Assembly: GCF_014803405.1 (NCBI RefSeq)
Contig: NZ_JACYFG010000022.1
Location: 1 to 64,000 of the forward strand
Direction: 5' to 3'
Source of the DNA: Pelagicoccus enzymogenes
Lineage (GTDB): Bacteria; Verrucomicrobiota; Verrucomicrobiia; Opitutales; Opitutaceae
DNA: 64,000 bases
Part shown: in pieces, positions 27,650 through 37,062 of the stretch
Position numbering within the stretch: the first letter of the stretch is position 1
Layout: each line of letters starts with the position of its first letter
The notes under the pieces: model-generated
What the model saw: only the letters and a program-made list of their open reading frames with translations
Databases searched by the model: none
Told to the model about the DNA's origin: nothing
Position numbers and translations under genes: made by a program

Positions 27650-29230
27650 ATGCAGAAGATCCTCTTCAACGGAGCCTGGACAGATTCCAGCTCGCCGCGT
27701 TCACAGTTTCACGCTTTCAATCCTAGCACTAAGGCCGAGCTGAAGGAGCGAGCCTTTCCAGAGTCGAACTGGCAAGAAATCGAGTCCATCGTAGACGCCG
27801 CTTACGAGGCCGCCCAAGCGCTGCTCGAAACCGAGCCCAGCACGCTCGCAGCCTTCCTGGAAACCTATGCGGCTAAGATCGAAGTCGCCACCGATCGTCT
27901 CGCAGCCATAGCCCACGAAGAGACAGGGCTACCCGTTTCGCCCCGCCTGGCAGGCGTGGAAATCCCTCGAACCATCAACCAGATCCGTCAAGCCGCCGCC
28001 GCTGCGCGCTCCGGAGATTGGGCCCGTCCCACCTTGGACACCGAAAATAACATCCACTCCATGCACGGTCCCCTCGGCGGCCCAGTCGTGGTGTTCGGTC
28101 CGAACAACTTTCCCTTCGCCTACAATGGCATCGCCGGAGGAGACTTTGCCTCGGCAATCGCCGCCGGAAACCCCGTCATCGCCAAGGCCCATCCAGCCCA
28201 CCCGTACACGACCCAACTTCTCGCGGAACTGGCGCAAGAGGCGGCCAACGAGATGGGATTGCCCAGCGGCACCGTGCAGTTGTTCTATGGCACGGCACCC
28301 GAAAATGGCCTGAAGCTGGTGGCCCATCCCAAGGTAGCGGCCGTCGGATTCACCGGCAGCCGGCCCGGCGGGCTCGCCCTGAAGGAGGCAGCCGACAAGG
28401 CGGGCACGCCCATCTACCTGGAAATGTCCTCCGTAAACCCAGTCTTCGTATTGCCCGGAGCCCTTGAGGAACGCGGCCCGGAGATCGGCAAGGAGCTCCA
28501 CGCTTCCTGCACTCTCGGGGCAGGCCAGTTCTGCACGAAGCCTGGCCTGGTCGTCCTTCAGGAGAGCAAGGAGGCTTCAGCATTGATCGAGCAGATGGCG
28601 GAAAGCTTCTCCCAAACCCCTCCAGGCATCCTGCTGACGGGCGGCGGGGTAAAAGCCGTCTCCAACGCAGTCGAACAACTTAAGGCTGCCGGAGCAAAAG
28701 TCGCAGCTGGCGGAAACGTAGCCAATACAGCACATTTTGGATACGAGCCTACTTTGCTGACCGTTGACGGGGACACCTTCCTCGCCAACCCCTCCGAGCT
28801 GCAGAGCGAAGCCTTCGGATCCGTATGTCTCGTCGTCACAGCCACGGACATCGAGCAGCTAAAGGCCGTCGCCGCAGCCCTAGAAGGCAACCTGACCGGA
28901 AGCATCTACAGCGAATCACAAGGCCGCGATGACGACAGCTACGCAGGCCTCGCCAAGACGCTACGCACTAAAGTGGGTCGCCTCCTCAACGACAAGGTAC
29001 CCACCGGCGTCGCCGTTTGCCCCTCGATGAACCATGGCGGACCGTATCCAGCAACTGGACACCCGGGCTTCACCGCAGTTGGCTTCCCCGCGAGCGTCAT
29101 TCGCTTCAGCGCCTTGCATAGCTACGACAACGTTCGCGAGCACCGCTTGCCCGTGGCTCTGCGAAAGAAGAACCCCACTGGCACGCTCAATCGCCTCGTC
29201 AACGGCAAGTGGACGACGGCAGACGCCTGA
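27650..29230 (+). CDS. NADP-dependent 2,5-dioxopentanoate (alpha-ketoglutarate semialdehyde) dehydrogenase
   Basis: This aldehyde dehydrogenase of 526 residues is in the KGSADH-III size class. Catalytic Cys295 is in GAGQFCTKPG and the general base Glu258 in YLEMSSVNP. The cofactor-contact segment GPNNFPFAYN and the FTGSRPGG loop are present. These enzymes oxidise 2,5-dioxopentanoate to 2-oxoglutarate, the last step of oxidative pentose and hexarate routes. The downstream dehydratase starts 15 bp after the stop, so the two are an operon, supporting a Weimberg-like pathway. Other semialdehydes cannot be excluded. Confidence 0.88.
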   Translation: MQKILFNGAWTDSSSPRSQFHAFNPSTKAELKERAFPESNWQEIESIVDAAYEAAQALLETEPSTLAAFLETYAAKIEVATDRLAAIAHEETGLPVSPRLAGVEIPRTINQIRQAAAAARSGDWARPTLDTENNIHSMHGPLGGPVVVFGPNNFPFAYNGIAGGDFASAIAAGNPVIAKAHPAHPYTTQLLAELAQEAANEMGLPSGTVQLFYGTAPENGLKLVAHPKVAAVGFTGSRPGGLALKEAADKAGTPIYLEMSSVNPVFVLPGALEERGPEIGKELHASCTLGAGQFCTKPGLVVLQESKEASALIEQMAESFSQTPPGILLTGGGVKAVSNAVEQLKAAGAKVAAGGNVANTAHFGYEPTLLTVDGDTFLANPSELQSEAFGSVCLVVTATDIEQLKAVAAALEGNLTGSIYSESQGRDDDSYAGLAKTLRTKVGRLLNDKVPTGVAVCPSMNHGGPYPATGHPGFTAVGFPASVIRFSALHSYDNVREHRLPVALRKKNPTGTLNRLVNGKWTTADA

Positions 29231-29245
29231 CGCCGTCCTTCATTT

Positions 29246-31246
29246 ATGCCCCGAAAAATAGATCTCTCGGACATTTTCCCCAGCTCCGAGCCCATTGAGA
29301 GGACACGCACTTCCGGCCAGGCGCCGGAAGGTCGCTTGCCTGTATCCGCGGAACAACTTCGCGACTCGCCTAGCGGAGACCTGTTTGGCCTGACGCAAAA
29401 CGCCGGGATGGGTTGGCGAGCCTCGGAAATCGGAAGGGACCCCTTCCTTATCGTCAGTACCTCGGGCGGGCTGCGCGACGCGGACGGATCCCCTGTCGCC
29501 CTCGGCTACCACACTGGGCATTGGGAGATCGACAAGCTCGCCCGAGCCGCTGCTGAGACCTTCACCGCAAACAAGGCTCTACCCTTCTCCGCTACCTGCA
29601 GCGATCCTTGCGACGGACGCTCGCAAGGGACGCATGGCATGTTCGACAGCCTGCCCTACCGCAACGACGCGGCCATCACCATGCGGCGGCTCATCCGCTC
29701 CTTGCCCAGGCGCAAAGGCGTGCTTGGGATCGCCACCTGCGACAAGGGCCTGCCTGCCACCATGCTAGCTCTCGCGGGCTGTAGCGAACTGCCGGGAGTG
29801 ATCGTACCCGGCGGCGTCACCTTGCCAGCTGAGGGGGCGGAAGACGCCGGAAAAGTGCAAACCATCGGAGCCCGATTCGTGCACGGCACCATATCCTACG
29901 ACTATGCGGTGGAAATGGGTTGCAAAGCCTGCGGTTCGCCGGGCGGCGGCTGCCAGTTCCTCGGCACTGCAGCCACCTCGCAAGTGGTTGCCGAAGCGCT
30001 CGGAATCAGTCTTCCCCATAGTGCCCTCTGTCCATCGGGAGAACCCGTTTGGATCGATCTCGCCAAGCGCTCGGCCCTCGCCCTCCTTCAGCTCGCCGAA
30101 TCGGCAACGCCCCTCGCGGAGATCCTCACAGACAAATCCGTCGAAAACGCTATGGTAACGCACGCGGCATTCGGCGGATCCACCAACCTGTTGCTCCACA
30201 TCCCCGCCATCGCCCACGCTGCGGGGCTACGTCAGCCTGCAGTTGAAGATTGGACACGGGTCAACCGGTCGACGCCCCGACTCGTGGACGCCCTCCCAAA
30301 TGGACCTCGCAACCATCCCACCGTGCAGGTCTTCATGGCGGGTGGAGTCCCGGAAGTCATGCTTCACCTGAGAGAGATGGGGCTCCTGCATCTTGACGTC
30401 TTGACCGTATCCGGCCGTACGCTGGGCGAAAATCTCAACTGGTGGGAGAAAAGCGAAACTCGAGCCGCTGCCAAGGAGCGGCTGCGACAGCTCGACGGGA
30501 TCAAGGCTTCCGACGTCATTTTCGGCCCGAAAACAGCTCGGGCAAATGGATATAGCTCCGCTCTCGTCTTTCCTACCGGCAACATTGCCCCTGACGGTTC
30601 TGTCATCAAAGCGACAGCCATCGACCCTAGCTTGATCGACGACAACAACGTTTACCAGCACACCGGAAAGGCCCGCGTCTTCGCTCGCGAATCAGACGCG
30701 ATTCGAGCCATCAAGGGGGGAGAGTCCGGAGGCATCGAGCAGGGCGACGTCATCGTACTGGCTGGTTGCGGGCCAGCCGGCACCGGCATGGAAGAAACCT
30801 ACCAGCTTACTTCCGCGCTCAAGCACCTGCCATGGGGCAAGCATATCCCGATCCTCACCGATGCCCGTTTCTCGGGCGTATCCACCGGGGCCTGTATTGG
30901 TCACGTCGGTCCGGAAGCGCTCGCAGGCGGTCCAGTCGGAAAGCTGCTCGACGGCGACATCGTTCAAATCCGAGTCGATCGCGACCAGCTCACAGGCAGT
31001 ATCCACTTTATCGGTACTGATCCGCATTCGTTGCTCACACCCGAGGAAGGCGCAGCCGTATTGGCGAACCGCGAGACAAACCCCATCTTTGCTCCGCACC
31101 CCCATCTGCCGGCCGACACCAAGCTATGGGCCGCGCTGCAGTCGGCCAGCGGGGGCACTTGGTCTGGCAGCGTCTACGATGTCGACAAGATCATCGAAAC
31201 CCTTGAATCGGGAAAAAAGGCGCTGCAGCGGAAAAGCGACGCTTGA
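29246..31246 (+). CDS. IlvD/Edd-family dehydratase, YjhG/YagF (xylonate dehydratase) type
   Basis: At 666 residues this is longer than IlvD or Edd and matches the YjhG/YagF branch, whose E. coli members dehydrate D-xylonate to 2-keto-3-deoxyxylonate. The iron-sulfur cysteines are visible: C122 (SDPCDGRSQGT), C165 (ATCDKGLPA) and C236 (GGGCQFLGTA). Late signatures include ARVFARESDAI and TDARFSGVSTGACIGH. Being in one operon with the ketoglutarate-semialdehyde dehydrogenase supports pentonate catabolism. A 2-keto-3-deoxypentonate dehydratase and a sugar dehydrogenase would be needed elsewhere in the genome. Confidence 0.88.
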   Translation: MPRKIDLSDIFPSSEPIERTRTSGQAPEGRLPVSAEQLRDSPSGDLFGLTQNAGMGWRASEIGRDPFLIVSTSGGLRDADGSPVALGYHTGHWEIDKLARAAAETFTANKALPFSATCSDPCDGRSQGTHGMFDSLPYRNDAAITMRRLIRSLPRRKGVLGIATCDKGLPATMLALAGCSELPGVIVPGGVTLPAEGAEDAGKVQTIGARFVHGTISYDYAVEMGCKACGSPGGGCQFLGTAATSQVVAEALGISLPHSALCPSGEPVWIDLAKRSALALLQLAESATPLAEILTDKSVENAMVTHAAFGGSTNLLLHIPAIAHAAGLRQPAVEDWTRVNRSTPRLVDALPNGPRNHPTVQVFMAGGVPEVMLHLREMGLLHLDVLTVSGRTLGENLNWWEKSETRAAAKERLRQLDGIKASDVIFGPKTARANGYSSALVFPTGNIAPDGSVIKATAIDPSLIDDNNVYQHTGKARVFARESDAIRAIKGGESGGIEQGDVIVLAGCGPAGTGMEETYQLTSALKHLPWGKHIPILTDARFSGVSTGACIGHVGPEALAGGPVGKLLDGDIVQIRVDRDQLTGSIHFIGTDPHSLLTPEEGAAVLANRETNPIFAPHPHLPADTKLWAALQSASGGTWSGSVYDVDKIIETLESGKKALQRKSDA

Positions 31247-31264
31247 GCCTCACGCGCCGTCTCC

Positions 31265-32095
31265 TTACTTGCCGAAGTAGCGGTCGAGGGCCGGGAGGGC
31301 AGCCTTGTCGGCTCGCACCACGAAAGTGTTTCCGTCGCCCAGCCACACGGTCAGGTACTTCGAACCTTCGCCAAAGTTTACCCGACTCACCGCGTTAAAT
31401 GGGTAGCGTCGGGCATCGCCTTTCCCCCTAGGCTCGATAAGCAAGCCGGATTGCGAGATTTTCACGCGACGGGGAAAGCGCTTGCGGCTCAACCAGGTCC
31501 CAACCAGGAAGCCGCCTCCCGCTTGGCAAGCGACGACGGCGACCGTTGACCCGCCCATCATCCACGCGGGAAATTCGAAAAAGAGAGAAAAGGCCAGCCC
31601 CACCAAGCCAGTCAAGACCGCCATGAAGATGCCAGTGCCCAGGGTATCGCCCAGACCGTTTCTCAAAACCAATTCAGGCGGGCGGGAATCCAATTGTTTC
31701 GGCTTCGGCCAAGAGGCTGGTCCGGACTTGCTCCCCACGCCTGCAGCGACGGGCCCTTTAGATTTGTCCTCATTTAAATCTCCAACGCCTTCCTCCGCCA
31801 AGGAAGCGAGAAAACGCCGCGAAGCGTCTGGGATCTTCCTGTCGAAGGCGTCTGGCGAGAGCGTTCCGTCCTGCAGCTGGTCAAAGGCGAAACTAAGTTC
31901 GTAAAGCTCGTCGTAGAGGGCTTCCGAAATGGATGTGCCGCTGCCGCACTCGTTGCAACCGATCGAGCAAAGCTTACGTTGGTTCGCATCCGTTTCGAAA
32001 TAGATGCTATGGCATGTTTCCGAGCGGCAGCGCCCGCAGGTCCGTCTGGCCACGGCGACTCCTAGGTTGCGATAAACGTGTAGGTTTCGGTTCAT
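31265..32095 (-). CDS. Membrane protein with N-terminal zinc-finger-like cysteines
   Basis: This 276-residue protein is of no recognised family. The N-terminus has Cys pairs that could bind zinc (TCGRCRSETC, then CSIGCNECGSG). A helical, acidic middle follows, then two membrane segments (GIFMAVLTGLVGLAFSLFF and VAVVACQAGGGFLVGTWL) and a C-terminal beta domain resembling a PH-like fold (FPRRVKISQSGLLIEP). It converges on the dehydratase operon with 18 bp between stops. Function is unknown. Confidence 0.65.
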   Translation of the reverse strand: MNRNLHVYRNLGVAVARRTCGRCRSETCHSIYFETDANQRKLCSIGCNECGSGTSISEALYDELYELSFAFDQLQDGTLSPDAFDRKIPDASRRFLASLAEEGVGDLNEDKSKGPVAAGVGSKSGPASWPKPKQLDSRPPELVLRNGLGDTLGTGIFMAVLTGLVGLAFSLFFEFPAWMMGGSTVAVVACQAGGGFLVGTWLSRKRFPRRVKISQSGLLIEPRGKGDARRYPFNAVSRVNFGEGSKYLTVWLGDGNTFVVRADKAALPALDRYFGK

Positions 32096-32230
32096 GAAGA
32101 GCTGGTATGGGTGAGGACCTCGGGCATTCGGCGCAATCGAGAATTTGCGGCAATCACTGGCCCAAACCTTGCGTTAGCATTCCGTAACGGCGACCCTGCC
32201 TCTGACTAACTTCCTTTAACGCACCAAATT

Positions 32231-32620
32231 ATGAAAAAAGTTGCACTCACACTCATCAGTCTCGCTTGCCTTGCTTTCGGAGCAATCACCCTCAACGCCG
32301 CCCATCACGAAAAGCACGACGCCATCACCCCCGGCACCGTGATCCACGTGGTAACGGTTTCCTGGAAGGCTGACGCTACCGACGAGGGAATCCAAGCGGC
32401 TCTCGATGGCGTTGTCACCCTCGCCAAGGAATACGACGGGATCGAGCGCGTCTGGATCAAGACCATCAAAGCTCAAGGCAACCGCAGCCACGCCTTCGTG
32501 ATGGAGTTCAAGAATCCGCAAGCCCTCAAGGACTACGCGGGCAGCGCCGCCCAGAAAAAGTGGTACGAAGTCTACTATCCAGTGCGCGAAGGCAGCACCA
32601 CCTTCGACATCACCAACTAA
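32231..32620 (+). CDS. Secreted Dabb (stress-responsive A/B barrel) protein
   Basis: A signal peptide (VALTLISLACLAFGAITLNA) precedes one Dabb-type alpha/beta barrel domain with the characteristic start VIHVVTVSWKADATDEGIQA and a later HAFVMEFKNPQALKDY. Dabb domains dimerise; most have no proven enzyme activity. The length of 129 residues equals a single domain plus signal. It is monocistronic and followed by a strong intrinsic terminator. Confidence 0.82.
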   Translation: MKKVALTLISLACLAFGAITLNAAHHEKHDAITPGTVIHVVTVSWKADATDEGIQAALDGVVTLAKEYDGIERVWIKTIKAQGNRSHAFVMEFKNPQALKDYAGSAAQKKWYEVYYPVREGSTTFDITN

Positions 32621-32645
32621 AACCACTGCCCCCTTTCAACAAATT

Positions 32646-32678
32646 GCCGCCCGCTGCCTCGCAGCCGGCGGCTTTTTT
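32646..32678 (+). terminator. Intrinsic terminator of the Dabb gene
   Basis: The arms GCCGCC-C-GCTGC and GCAGC-C-GGCGGC enclose a CTC loop, with one C-C mismatch in the stem, followed by six T. It starts 25 bp after the stop codon. Confidence 0.93.
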
Positions 32679-32824
32679 GCGGACTCGCCTAGCCGGTTCC
32701 TGGGCGGTAACTACCTCGCGGTCCGCGCCGCGCGATCGTCGCGTTCGTTCCAAGCTGTTTTCCATTCGGGAATTACATCGAGTCGGCTCGCAAAATAGCG
32801 AATCGCGGTCTAGCTTGTATCAAG

Positions 32825-34234
32825 ATGAATGCGACACAGTCCACCCTTCGTTTCCTCGGCGCCGCTGGAACAGTCACCGGATCTCGACACCTCCTGGAAA
32901 CGCGAGAAAAGCGGATTCTCGTGGACTGCGGCCTGTTTCAAGGCCCCAAGCAAAACCGCTTGAAGAACTGGGATCCGTTCCCCGTAGATCCGCGTTCCAT
33001 AGACTGCGTGCTGCTGACCCATGCCCACGTAGACCACATCGGCTACTTGCCTCGCCTCGTGAAAGACGGATACCGAGGTCCCATCTACGCTACGCATCCC
33101 ACTGTGGAGCTCGCTCGTATCCTTTTAGCCGATACGGCCCATCTCCAGGAAGAAGAGGCCAAATTCGCCAACAAGAAAGGCTACTCCAAACACAATCCAG
33201 CGCTTCCCCTCTTCAACCAGCGAGACGCGGAAAGAGCCGCAGACCTGCTCTACGGCGTTTCGTTCGGCGACGAGTTTTCCCCAATCGAGGGCATTGCCGG
33301 CAAATACCGGGACGTCGGGCACATCCTTGGGTCCGGATTCCTGAGCCTTAAGGCCATGGACCGCGAGGACGGGACCAAGAAGCTGCTTTTCTCCGGCGAC
33401 ATCGGTCGGCCCGCTGACACGATCCTCAGGCCGCCCTCCCAGCCCTACAACGTCGACTACCTAGTCATGGAGTCCACCTACGGAAACCGCCTGCACTCGC
33501 ATCAAGACATCAAGTCGGAACTTGCCGAGGCACTGGAAAAGGCCTTCAGCCGCAACGCGCCTGTCATGATTCCCTCCTTCGCGGTCGGCCGCTCCCAAAG
33601 CCTGCTGTTTCTCATCCGCGAACTGGAATCTGAAGGAGCAATCCCTTCCGTTCCCATCTACCTCGATTCCCCGATGGCCCTGAAAGCTCTCGAAACCCAC
33701 CAGAACCATTTGCGCGACTTAAACCTCAGCTGCCGGGCCAAGGCCTTGTCCGGGATCGATATCTTTCGCCCCCAAAAGCTTCATCTCATCGCCAACCAAC
33801 GTGACTCGAAAGCCCTCTGCAAAACCACGGATCGCTGCATCATTATCGCCGGAAGCGGAATGGTCGCCGGCGGACGCATCTTGCACCACCTCCGCCAAAA
33901 CCTTCCCAATCCGCTCGCGACCGTCCTCTTCGTTGGCTACCAGGCGGAGGGCACTCGCGGCAGAGCCCTGCGAGACGGGAAGAAAAGCATCCGCATGTTC
34001 GGCCAAGATGTCCAGGTGAGGGCCCATATCGACGCGATCGACGGCTTCTCCGGACACGCCGACTACTTGGAAATGCTGGCTTGGCTCATGGCCTTCAACA
34101 AGCCGGTCAAGCGAGTCTACTTAACCCACGGCGAACCCGAGGCAGCAAACGCCCTGCAAGCTCGCATCCGGGAGGAGTTCAACTGGCCCGTAACCGTGGC
34201 TGAAGAGAACACACCCTACACCATCGACTTTTGA
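32825..34234 (+). CDS. Metallo-beta-lactamase-fold RNase (beta-CASP, CPSF-like)
   Basis: This protein resembles bacterial Ysh1/CPSF-type nucleases. The metal motif is THAHVDHIGYLPRL, followed by a beta-CASP domain with an AGSGMVAGGRILHHL segment, IDGFSGHADYLEML, and the C-terminal RMMBL signature THGEPEAANALQARI. The 469-residue length fits. Family members process or degrade RNA 3' ends or act as exonucleases; they differ from RNase J, which is longer. It has its own promoter region and converges closely on the rhomboid gene. Substrate specificity is not readable. Confidence 0.9.
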   Translation: MNATQSTLRFLGAAGTVTGSRHLLETREKRILVDCGLFQGPKQNRLKNWDPFPVDPRSIDCVLLTHAHVDHIGYLPRLVKDGYRGPIYATHPTVELARILLADTAHLQEEEAKFANKKGYSKHNPALPLFNQRDAERAADLLYGVSFGDEFSPIEGIAGKYRDVGHILGSGFLSLKAMDREDGTKKLLFSGDIGRPADTILRPPSQPYNVDYLVMESTYGNRLHSHQDIKSELAEALEKAFSRNAPVMIPSFAVGRSQSLLFLIRELESEGAIPSVPIYLDSPMALKALETHQNHLRDLNLSCRAKALSGIDIFRPQKLHLIANQRDSKALCKTTDRCIIIAGSGMVAGGRILHHLRQNLPNPLATVLFVGYQAEGTRGRALRDGKKSIRMFGQDVQVRAHIDAIDGFSGHADYLEMLAWLMAFNKPVKRVYLTHGEPEAANALQARIREEFNWPVTVAEENTPYTIDF

Positions 34235-34240
34235 TCGAGG

Positions 34241-35140
34241 CTAAATCGTCCCCAAAGCGAGCAGCCAGCTAAGCAGCAGGCCAAGGCCGACAAGCGCCAG
34301 CAAGCCTCCTTGGGCAACTTTGCCCAGTCGCTTGGACAATCCGCTCCACGCCGCCGCCGCTCCAAATAGGGAGCCGTATCCAAAGGACCAAACATGCCCC
34401 GCGACATCGGTAGGGAACTCCCCTCCGCCCATCCAAGCGAAGGCCACGCACCCGCCAAAGAACGGAACCAACCAATCGCGAGTCTGAATCTCCACGCGAG
34501 CTCTCAGGTAGCTGCCCACCGGGTAGCCAGCGAGCAAGCCTAAGGCCGCGAACACAGCGGTGGAGGCGCCAAGGGAGGAGAAGGATTCGCTCGCTCTCAA
34601 CAAAGCGTTGCTGAGATTCGCAAGGCCAGCGCTGAGCAAGACCAGAGTCCAAGCCAAGCCACTTCCCATGTATCGACAGGAAAGATACGCGAAGAGCGAA
34701 AGCCCCATCAAGTTGCCGGCGAGATGCCCTACGTCCGCGTGCAAGCTTACAGCCGTCAAGACCCTCCACCACTCGCCAGCGATCAAGCCCTCGCGACTGT
34801 TCAGCCCGGCATCCGCCAATGCGGGAAATTCGTTCTGCAAAGCGAACATAACAACCAGCAATCCCACCAAGCCCGCCGTAGGCCATTTCGCCGTAGACGG
34901 CGCCGAAAGGTCGAGCCCGCGCGGGGGCCAAAACCGGTTTTTCGCCTCCGTTTCGTCCACCTCCCGCTTGAGCCGCCGGGCGTCCTCCCCCAAAACCACC
35001 AGCAAGTAGCGGCCTTCCACGATCCTCACCCAATACGGCTGTCCGCAAGCCAAAACGGAAAGCCCCGCCTCGTGGGCCATTCTCGCCGAAGCGTAGCTGC
35101 CGATTATCGCCAGTTTCTCGTCTTCTGTCTCCTCTTCCAT
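34241..35140 (-). CDS. Rhomboid-family intramembrane serine protease
   Basis: An N-terminal cytosolic domain (residues 1-85, possibly a DUF2007-like signal-transducing fold: IGSYASARMAHEAGL) precedes six or more membrane helices. The catalytic dyad is Ser193 in GASTAVFAALG and His249 in DVAGHVWSFGYG. The HADVGHLAGNLMGL motif of helix 2 is conserved. Rhomboids cleave membrane proteins within the bilayer. The ATG at 35140 excludes an unsupported 13-residue extension. It is divergent from the cvfB-like gene. Confidence 0.9.
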   Translation of the reverse strand: MEEETEDEKLAIIGSYASARMAHEAGLSVLACGQPYWVRIVEGRYLLVVLGEDARRLKREVDETEAKNRFWPPRGLDLSAPSTAKWPTAGLVGLLVVMFALQNEFPALADAGLNSREGLIAGEWWRVLTAVSLHADVGHLAGNLMGLSLFAYLSCRYMGSGLAWTLVLLSAGLANLSNALLRASESFSSLGASTAVFAALGLLAGYPVGSYLRARVEIQTRDWLVPFFGGCVAFAWMGGGEFPTDVAGHVWSFGYGSLFGAAAAWSGLSKRLGKVAQGGLLALVGLGLLLSWLLALGTI

Positions 35141-35269
35141 CCCGATCCGAAATCTGCCGCTCGCCAGCCGGAAGGCCAAGGGAAAATCCGAAGTCCGGTC
35201 TGCGCCCGAAAAGCCGGCGCTGAGGAAGCTTGCAGACGAGGCCCCGACTCCTCACCGTCCCAACCCTCT

Positions 35270-36109
35270 ATGGCAGAACTCGGCAAACGGAATACATTGT
35301 CCATCCTCAACGAATCCCCTCACGGCCTCTATCTCGACGGCGAGGAGCTCGGCGATATCCTCCTGCCCAACGCCTTCGTTCCAAAGCGCCTTACGCCCAG
35401 CCAGAAGCTTTCCGTTTTCGTCTACCTCGACTCGGAAGACCGCATCGTGGCGACGACTGAAGAACCGCTGGCTGAAGTAGACGAATTTGCAGCCCTCAAA
35501 GTCGTCGAAGTCCACGAAAAGGTAGGCGCCTTTTTGGATTGGGGGCTGAGCAAGGACCTGCTCCTGCCCTACCGCGAACAAAAGGGCCGGGTGCAAGTCG
35601 GCGATACGCGAGTGGTTCGCATCTATGTCGACGACGCGAGCGGCCGCATCGTCGCCAGCGAAAAGCACGCCCGCTTCCTCAGCAAGTACCGGGCAACCTA
35701 CAAGCCCCAGGAGCAAGTGGACTTGATCGTGGTCGGCGAGACGCCGCTCGGCTACAAGGCCATCATCAACAGCTCCCACATCGGCTTGCTGTACGACAAC
35801 GAACTGTCGGAACCCCTCTCCGTAGGCCAACGCTTCAAGGGCTACGTCAACAAAGTCCGCCCCGATGGAAACATCGACTTGCGCCGCGACCTCTCCGGCT
35901 ACACTCGAGTCGCCCCCCTCGCCGAACAAATTCTCGATACGATAAAAGCCAAGGGCGGCAGCCTGGATCTCGACGATCGCTCCTCCCCGGAAGCCATCCG
36001 AGAGGCTTTCGACGTCAGCAAGAAAGCGTTCAAGCAAGCTCTCGGAAACCTTTATAAGCAACGCCTCATCGAATTCGTTCCCGGCGGCGTAAAGCTCACC
36101 GAAAAGTAA
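35270..36109 (+). CDS. cvfB: CvfB-like S1-domain RNA-binding protein
   Basis: This protein resembles the conserved virulence factor B/YitL family: several tandem S1-like OB domains (FVYLDSEDRIVATTEEP; VGAFLDWGLSKDLLLPYREQ; ETPLGYKAIINSSHIGLLY; GQRFKGYVNKVRPDGNIDL) and a C-terminal winged helix (AFDVSKKAFKQALGNLY). In Staphylococcus CvfB binds RNA and affects gene expression. The ATG at 35270 gives 279 residues, the family length; the longer frame back to 34724 overlaps the divergent rhomboid gene and is rejected. It is monocistronic. Confidence 0.85.
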   Translation: MAELGKRNTLSILNESPHGLYLDGEELGDILLPNAFVPKRLTPSQKLSVFVYLDSEDRIVATTEEPLAEVDEFAALKVVEVHEKVGAFLDWGLSKDLLLPYREQKGRVQVGDTRVVRIYVDDASGRIVASEKHARFLSKYRATYKPQEQVDLIVVGETPLGYKAIINSSHIGLLYDNELSEPLSVGQRFKGYVNKVRPDGNIDLRRDLSGYTRVAPLAEQILDTIKAKGGSLDLDDRSSPEAIREAFDVSKKAFKQALGNLYKQRLIEFVPGGVKLTEK

Positions 36110-36361
36110 GGCGGATTCGACCGCCGCCGCTGCGGTCGCGGCCCTTGAGCTCCTCTCGCCCCCGCGGTCCGAGACGACCCTAGCGCTTGACCGCGATTCA
36201 CCCTCCCGCGTCGCCTTCGGCGTACGTGCTCCTACCCAGCTTCACCGTTCTGAGAAAAAAAAAGTCCGAATTCTACTGAACATTTTGAAGCCTAGGACGT
36301 CTTACAAAGGCAGATGGACATCGCTTAGCGAGTCCACTTATGGGGTAACAAAGAAAACTAT
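36110..36361. other. Gene-free stretch with GC-rich REP-like sequence
   Basis: No gene is visible. On the minus strand near 36205-36235 a GTAGGAGC head precedes a short hairpin (CGCC-GAA-GGCG), like the element at 1889-1921. Further GC-rich imperfect palindromes occupy 36115-36200. The right part (36255-36360) is AT-richer with no feature beyond the terminator that follows. Confidence 0.35.
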
Positions 36362-36396
36362 GGCGGATCGCTTAGGGGTAGGCGATCCGCCTTTTC
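36362..36396. terminator. Bidirectional-looking intrinsic terminator
   Basis: The arms 36362-36371 and 36382-36391 are perfect reverse complements (GGCGGATCGC) around a 10-base loop. A T-run follows on the + strand and an A-rich stretch precedes it, so it could serve both strands. It lies 42 bp past the stop of the minus-strand gene at 36433. Confidence 0.85.
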
Positions 36397-36432
36397 TTTA
36401 TCCCAATCCAACGAGCCCTTAATCCCTGGCGG

Positions 36433-37062
36433 CTAATGCAGCGAAGCCACCATGTCAGGGGGCACTTGCTCAGCCGTCGGTTCCAGATAAAAGTCGCCGA
36501 AGCGGTAGGTGTAGCTCGACGGCACCAAATTTGTTCGGATCTCTTCCATCCCCGTATAGAAGTGGAGCTGCTCCGGCATTTCGTATTGGAGCTTCTTGAA
36601 GAGCGTGATCACCTTCGATTGCCCCGCCTTCATATCCCCGATCGAACGGCAACTGAAGGCAGCTTCACCCAGCTTGTCGTAGCGCATCACAAAATAGGCG
36701 TCCGAGACATCGTCCATAGCGGTCACCCGCGCCGTAAACTGGAACCAGCCTGCGTTCGCCGTGAACCGGGGAACCCCATCGCTCTGCACTACGCCAGAAC
36801 GCGTGTTCTCCAAAATCTCCACCTCCAAGTAACCGTCCGCAAAAGCCTTGCTGGATAGCATGGTCACCCTATCGCTGGAGCTCTTCAAAAGCCCGTCTCC
36901 AATAAAGCAATACGGAAAGTTCCCCCGCACTTCGTACACCGGCAACCACGCTCCGTCCTCAAGACAATGCAAGGTACTTTGAGCGTGAACGGAAAAACAA
37001 AAGGTTAATGCTGAGCCTAGGCAAACTAGGCTGTTTCTTATGTTTTTCGGAGTCACTTTCAT
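36433..37062 (-). CDS. Secreted hypothetical protein
   Basis: A signal peptide (SLVCLGSALTFCFSVHAQ) leads into about 180 residues of predicted beta structure with a few cysteines (LHCLEDGAWLPVYEVRGNFP, later AYFVMRYDKLGEAAFSC). No family is recognised. It is transcribed alone from a long AT-rich leader (37063-37403) and ends at the terminator at 36362. A periplasmic role is likely. Confidence 0.7.
   Translation of the reverse strand: MKVTPKNIRNSLVCLGSALTFCFSVHAQSTLHCLEDGAWLPVYEVRGNFPYCFIGDGLLKSSSDRVTMLSSKAFADGYLEVEILENTRSGVVQSDGVPRFTANAGWFQFTARVTAMDDVSDAYFVMRYDKLGEAAFSCRSIGDMKAGQSKVITLFKKLQYEMPEQLHFYTGMEEIRTNLVPSSYTYRFGDFYLEPTAEQVPPDMVASLH

Noticed and set aside
34724-35269. N-terminal extension of the cvfB-like gene
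   Set aside because: It overlaps the divergent rhomboid gene and contains no S1-like or conserved sequence; the ATG at 35270 fits the family length.
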